Position numbers and translations under genes: made by a program. Under the pieces are notes generated by a model. That model ran no database searches. It worked only from the letters and a program-made list of their open reading frames with translations, and was not told the origin of the DNA. DNA of 64,000 nt from Sphaeroforma sirkka (lineage: Eukaryota; Opisthokonta; Ichthyosporea; Ichthyophonida). The stretch covers positions 62,001 through 126,000 of the forward strand of contig LUCW03000336.1 in assembly GCA_001586965.3 (NCBI GenBank), written 5' to 3'. Of the stretch, positions 63,485 through 64,000 are shown in pieces; position 1 is the first letter of the stretch; each line of letters starts with the position of its first letter.

Positions 63485-64000
63485 TAGTAGTAGAGCTGCT
63501 AATACTAGTTGTGTGACGGATGAGTGGTGGTGAGATATCTTTTCCTTGAAATCGATCTTTGCTGTGAGGGAAAAAATAGGTCTGTGACCTAGTTGCTCTT
63601 CCCTCTAATCTCTCTATCTGTCGTCCCTTTCTGACGATTCTTGATTGCGGAGGACGGCAAAATTTCTCAACAGCACCGCCTCTGGTAACTACAAGATCAG
63701 GCAGACCAATAGCCACGACAGTGGCACTGGCAACATCGCAGGTAAGGGGCCGGGAAAGAGTCCAGTTGCAAGATGTGAGCACATTGATACAGATGTGCGG
63801 ACGGTGAGAATGCTCGGATGTGCTTCGGATATCATCGCAGTCGCATAGAGCCACGACATGTAGCACATAGCACCAGCGGTGGACTGTTAAAGAGTAGTGG
63901 GTAGAGTGGTGAGATGAGTGGACACGCTATTCGAGAAATCACCGGGTGTGATGGTTGGTGAGTCCAGGACTGGCAGGGAATATGAGTTGTTCAATGTGGG
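63485..64000. other. 3' flank of the CCDC9-like gene
   Basis: Unique sequence. An open frame at 63645-63848 (67 codons) has no recognised similarity, and no splice-consistent exon could be supported before the window ends. Confidence 0.4.

Overview
The window is nuclear DNA from an intron-rich eukaryote using the standard code. Genes are split into 5-16 exons with GT-AG introns, and the long introns and spacers are packed with (AT)n and related microsatellites. The gene set (TIM50, ARMC8/GID5, a UCP-type carrier, a RAD7-type repair protein, RAB11, a CCDC9-like protein, HSPA12-like and TDP2-like remnants) fits an opisthokont, most likely a unicellular relative of animals such as an ichthyosporean. 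That placement is inference from gene content only. No tRNA, rRNA or CRISPR was recognised.

Layout. 263-4705 (-): TIM50, the inner-membrane protein-import receptor. 4.7-7.3 kb: AT-rich divergent spacer. 7340-18802 (+): ARMC8, a CTLH/GID ubiquitin-ligase subunit, rebuilt as 8 exons coding 704 aa; its introns hold microsatellites, repeat pairs and a diverged copy of an exon start. 21396-26070 (-): a 304-aa mitochondrial carrier in 7 exons. About 28320-30202 (+): a SAM-dependent methyltransferase ending in a CCHC zinc knuckle. 30364-33051: two decayed, truncated genes lying head to head, an HSPA12-like Hsp70 (-) and a TDP2-like phosphodiesterase (+). 34.0-36.9 kb: an accessory island with a terminal-inverted-repeat element, a 94-bp near-perfect palindrome and an ACATGTCG-rich tract. 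36975-37883 (+): an intronless secreted cysteine-rich protein with its own TATA box. 38751-49371 (-): a 16-exon, 848-aa gene. 50739-51202: a second foldback element. 52804-55787 (+): RAB11 (216 aa, 5 exons). 58248-63484 (+): a CCDC9-like Arg/Asp-rich protein (855 aa, 5 exons).

The most interesting object is the 38751-49371 gene. Its first three exons encode two PHD fingers and the next thirteen encode a full RAD7-type global-genome nucleotide-excision-repair protein. Every exon phase is compatible from ATG to stop, giving a PHD-PHD-RAD7 fusion in which a chromatin reader is joined to a damage-recognition scaffold.

The intact genes are ordinary housekeeping functions (mitochondrial import and transport, ubiquitin ligase, repair, vesicle traffic, RNA metabolism) with no sign of an operon. 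Short two-copy tandem duplications of about 50-90 bp recur in introns and flanks across the window.
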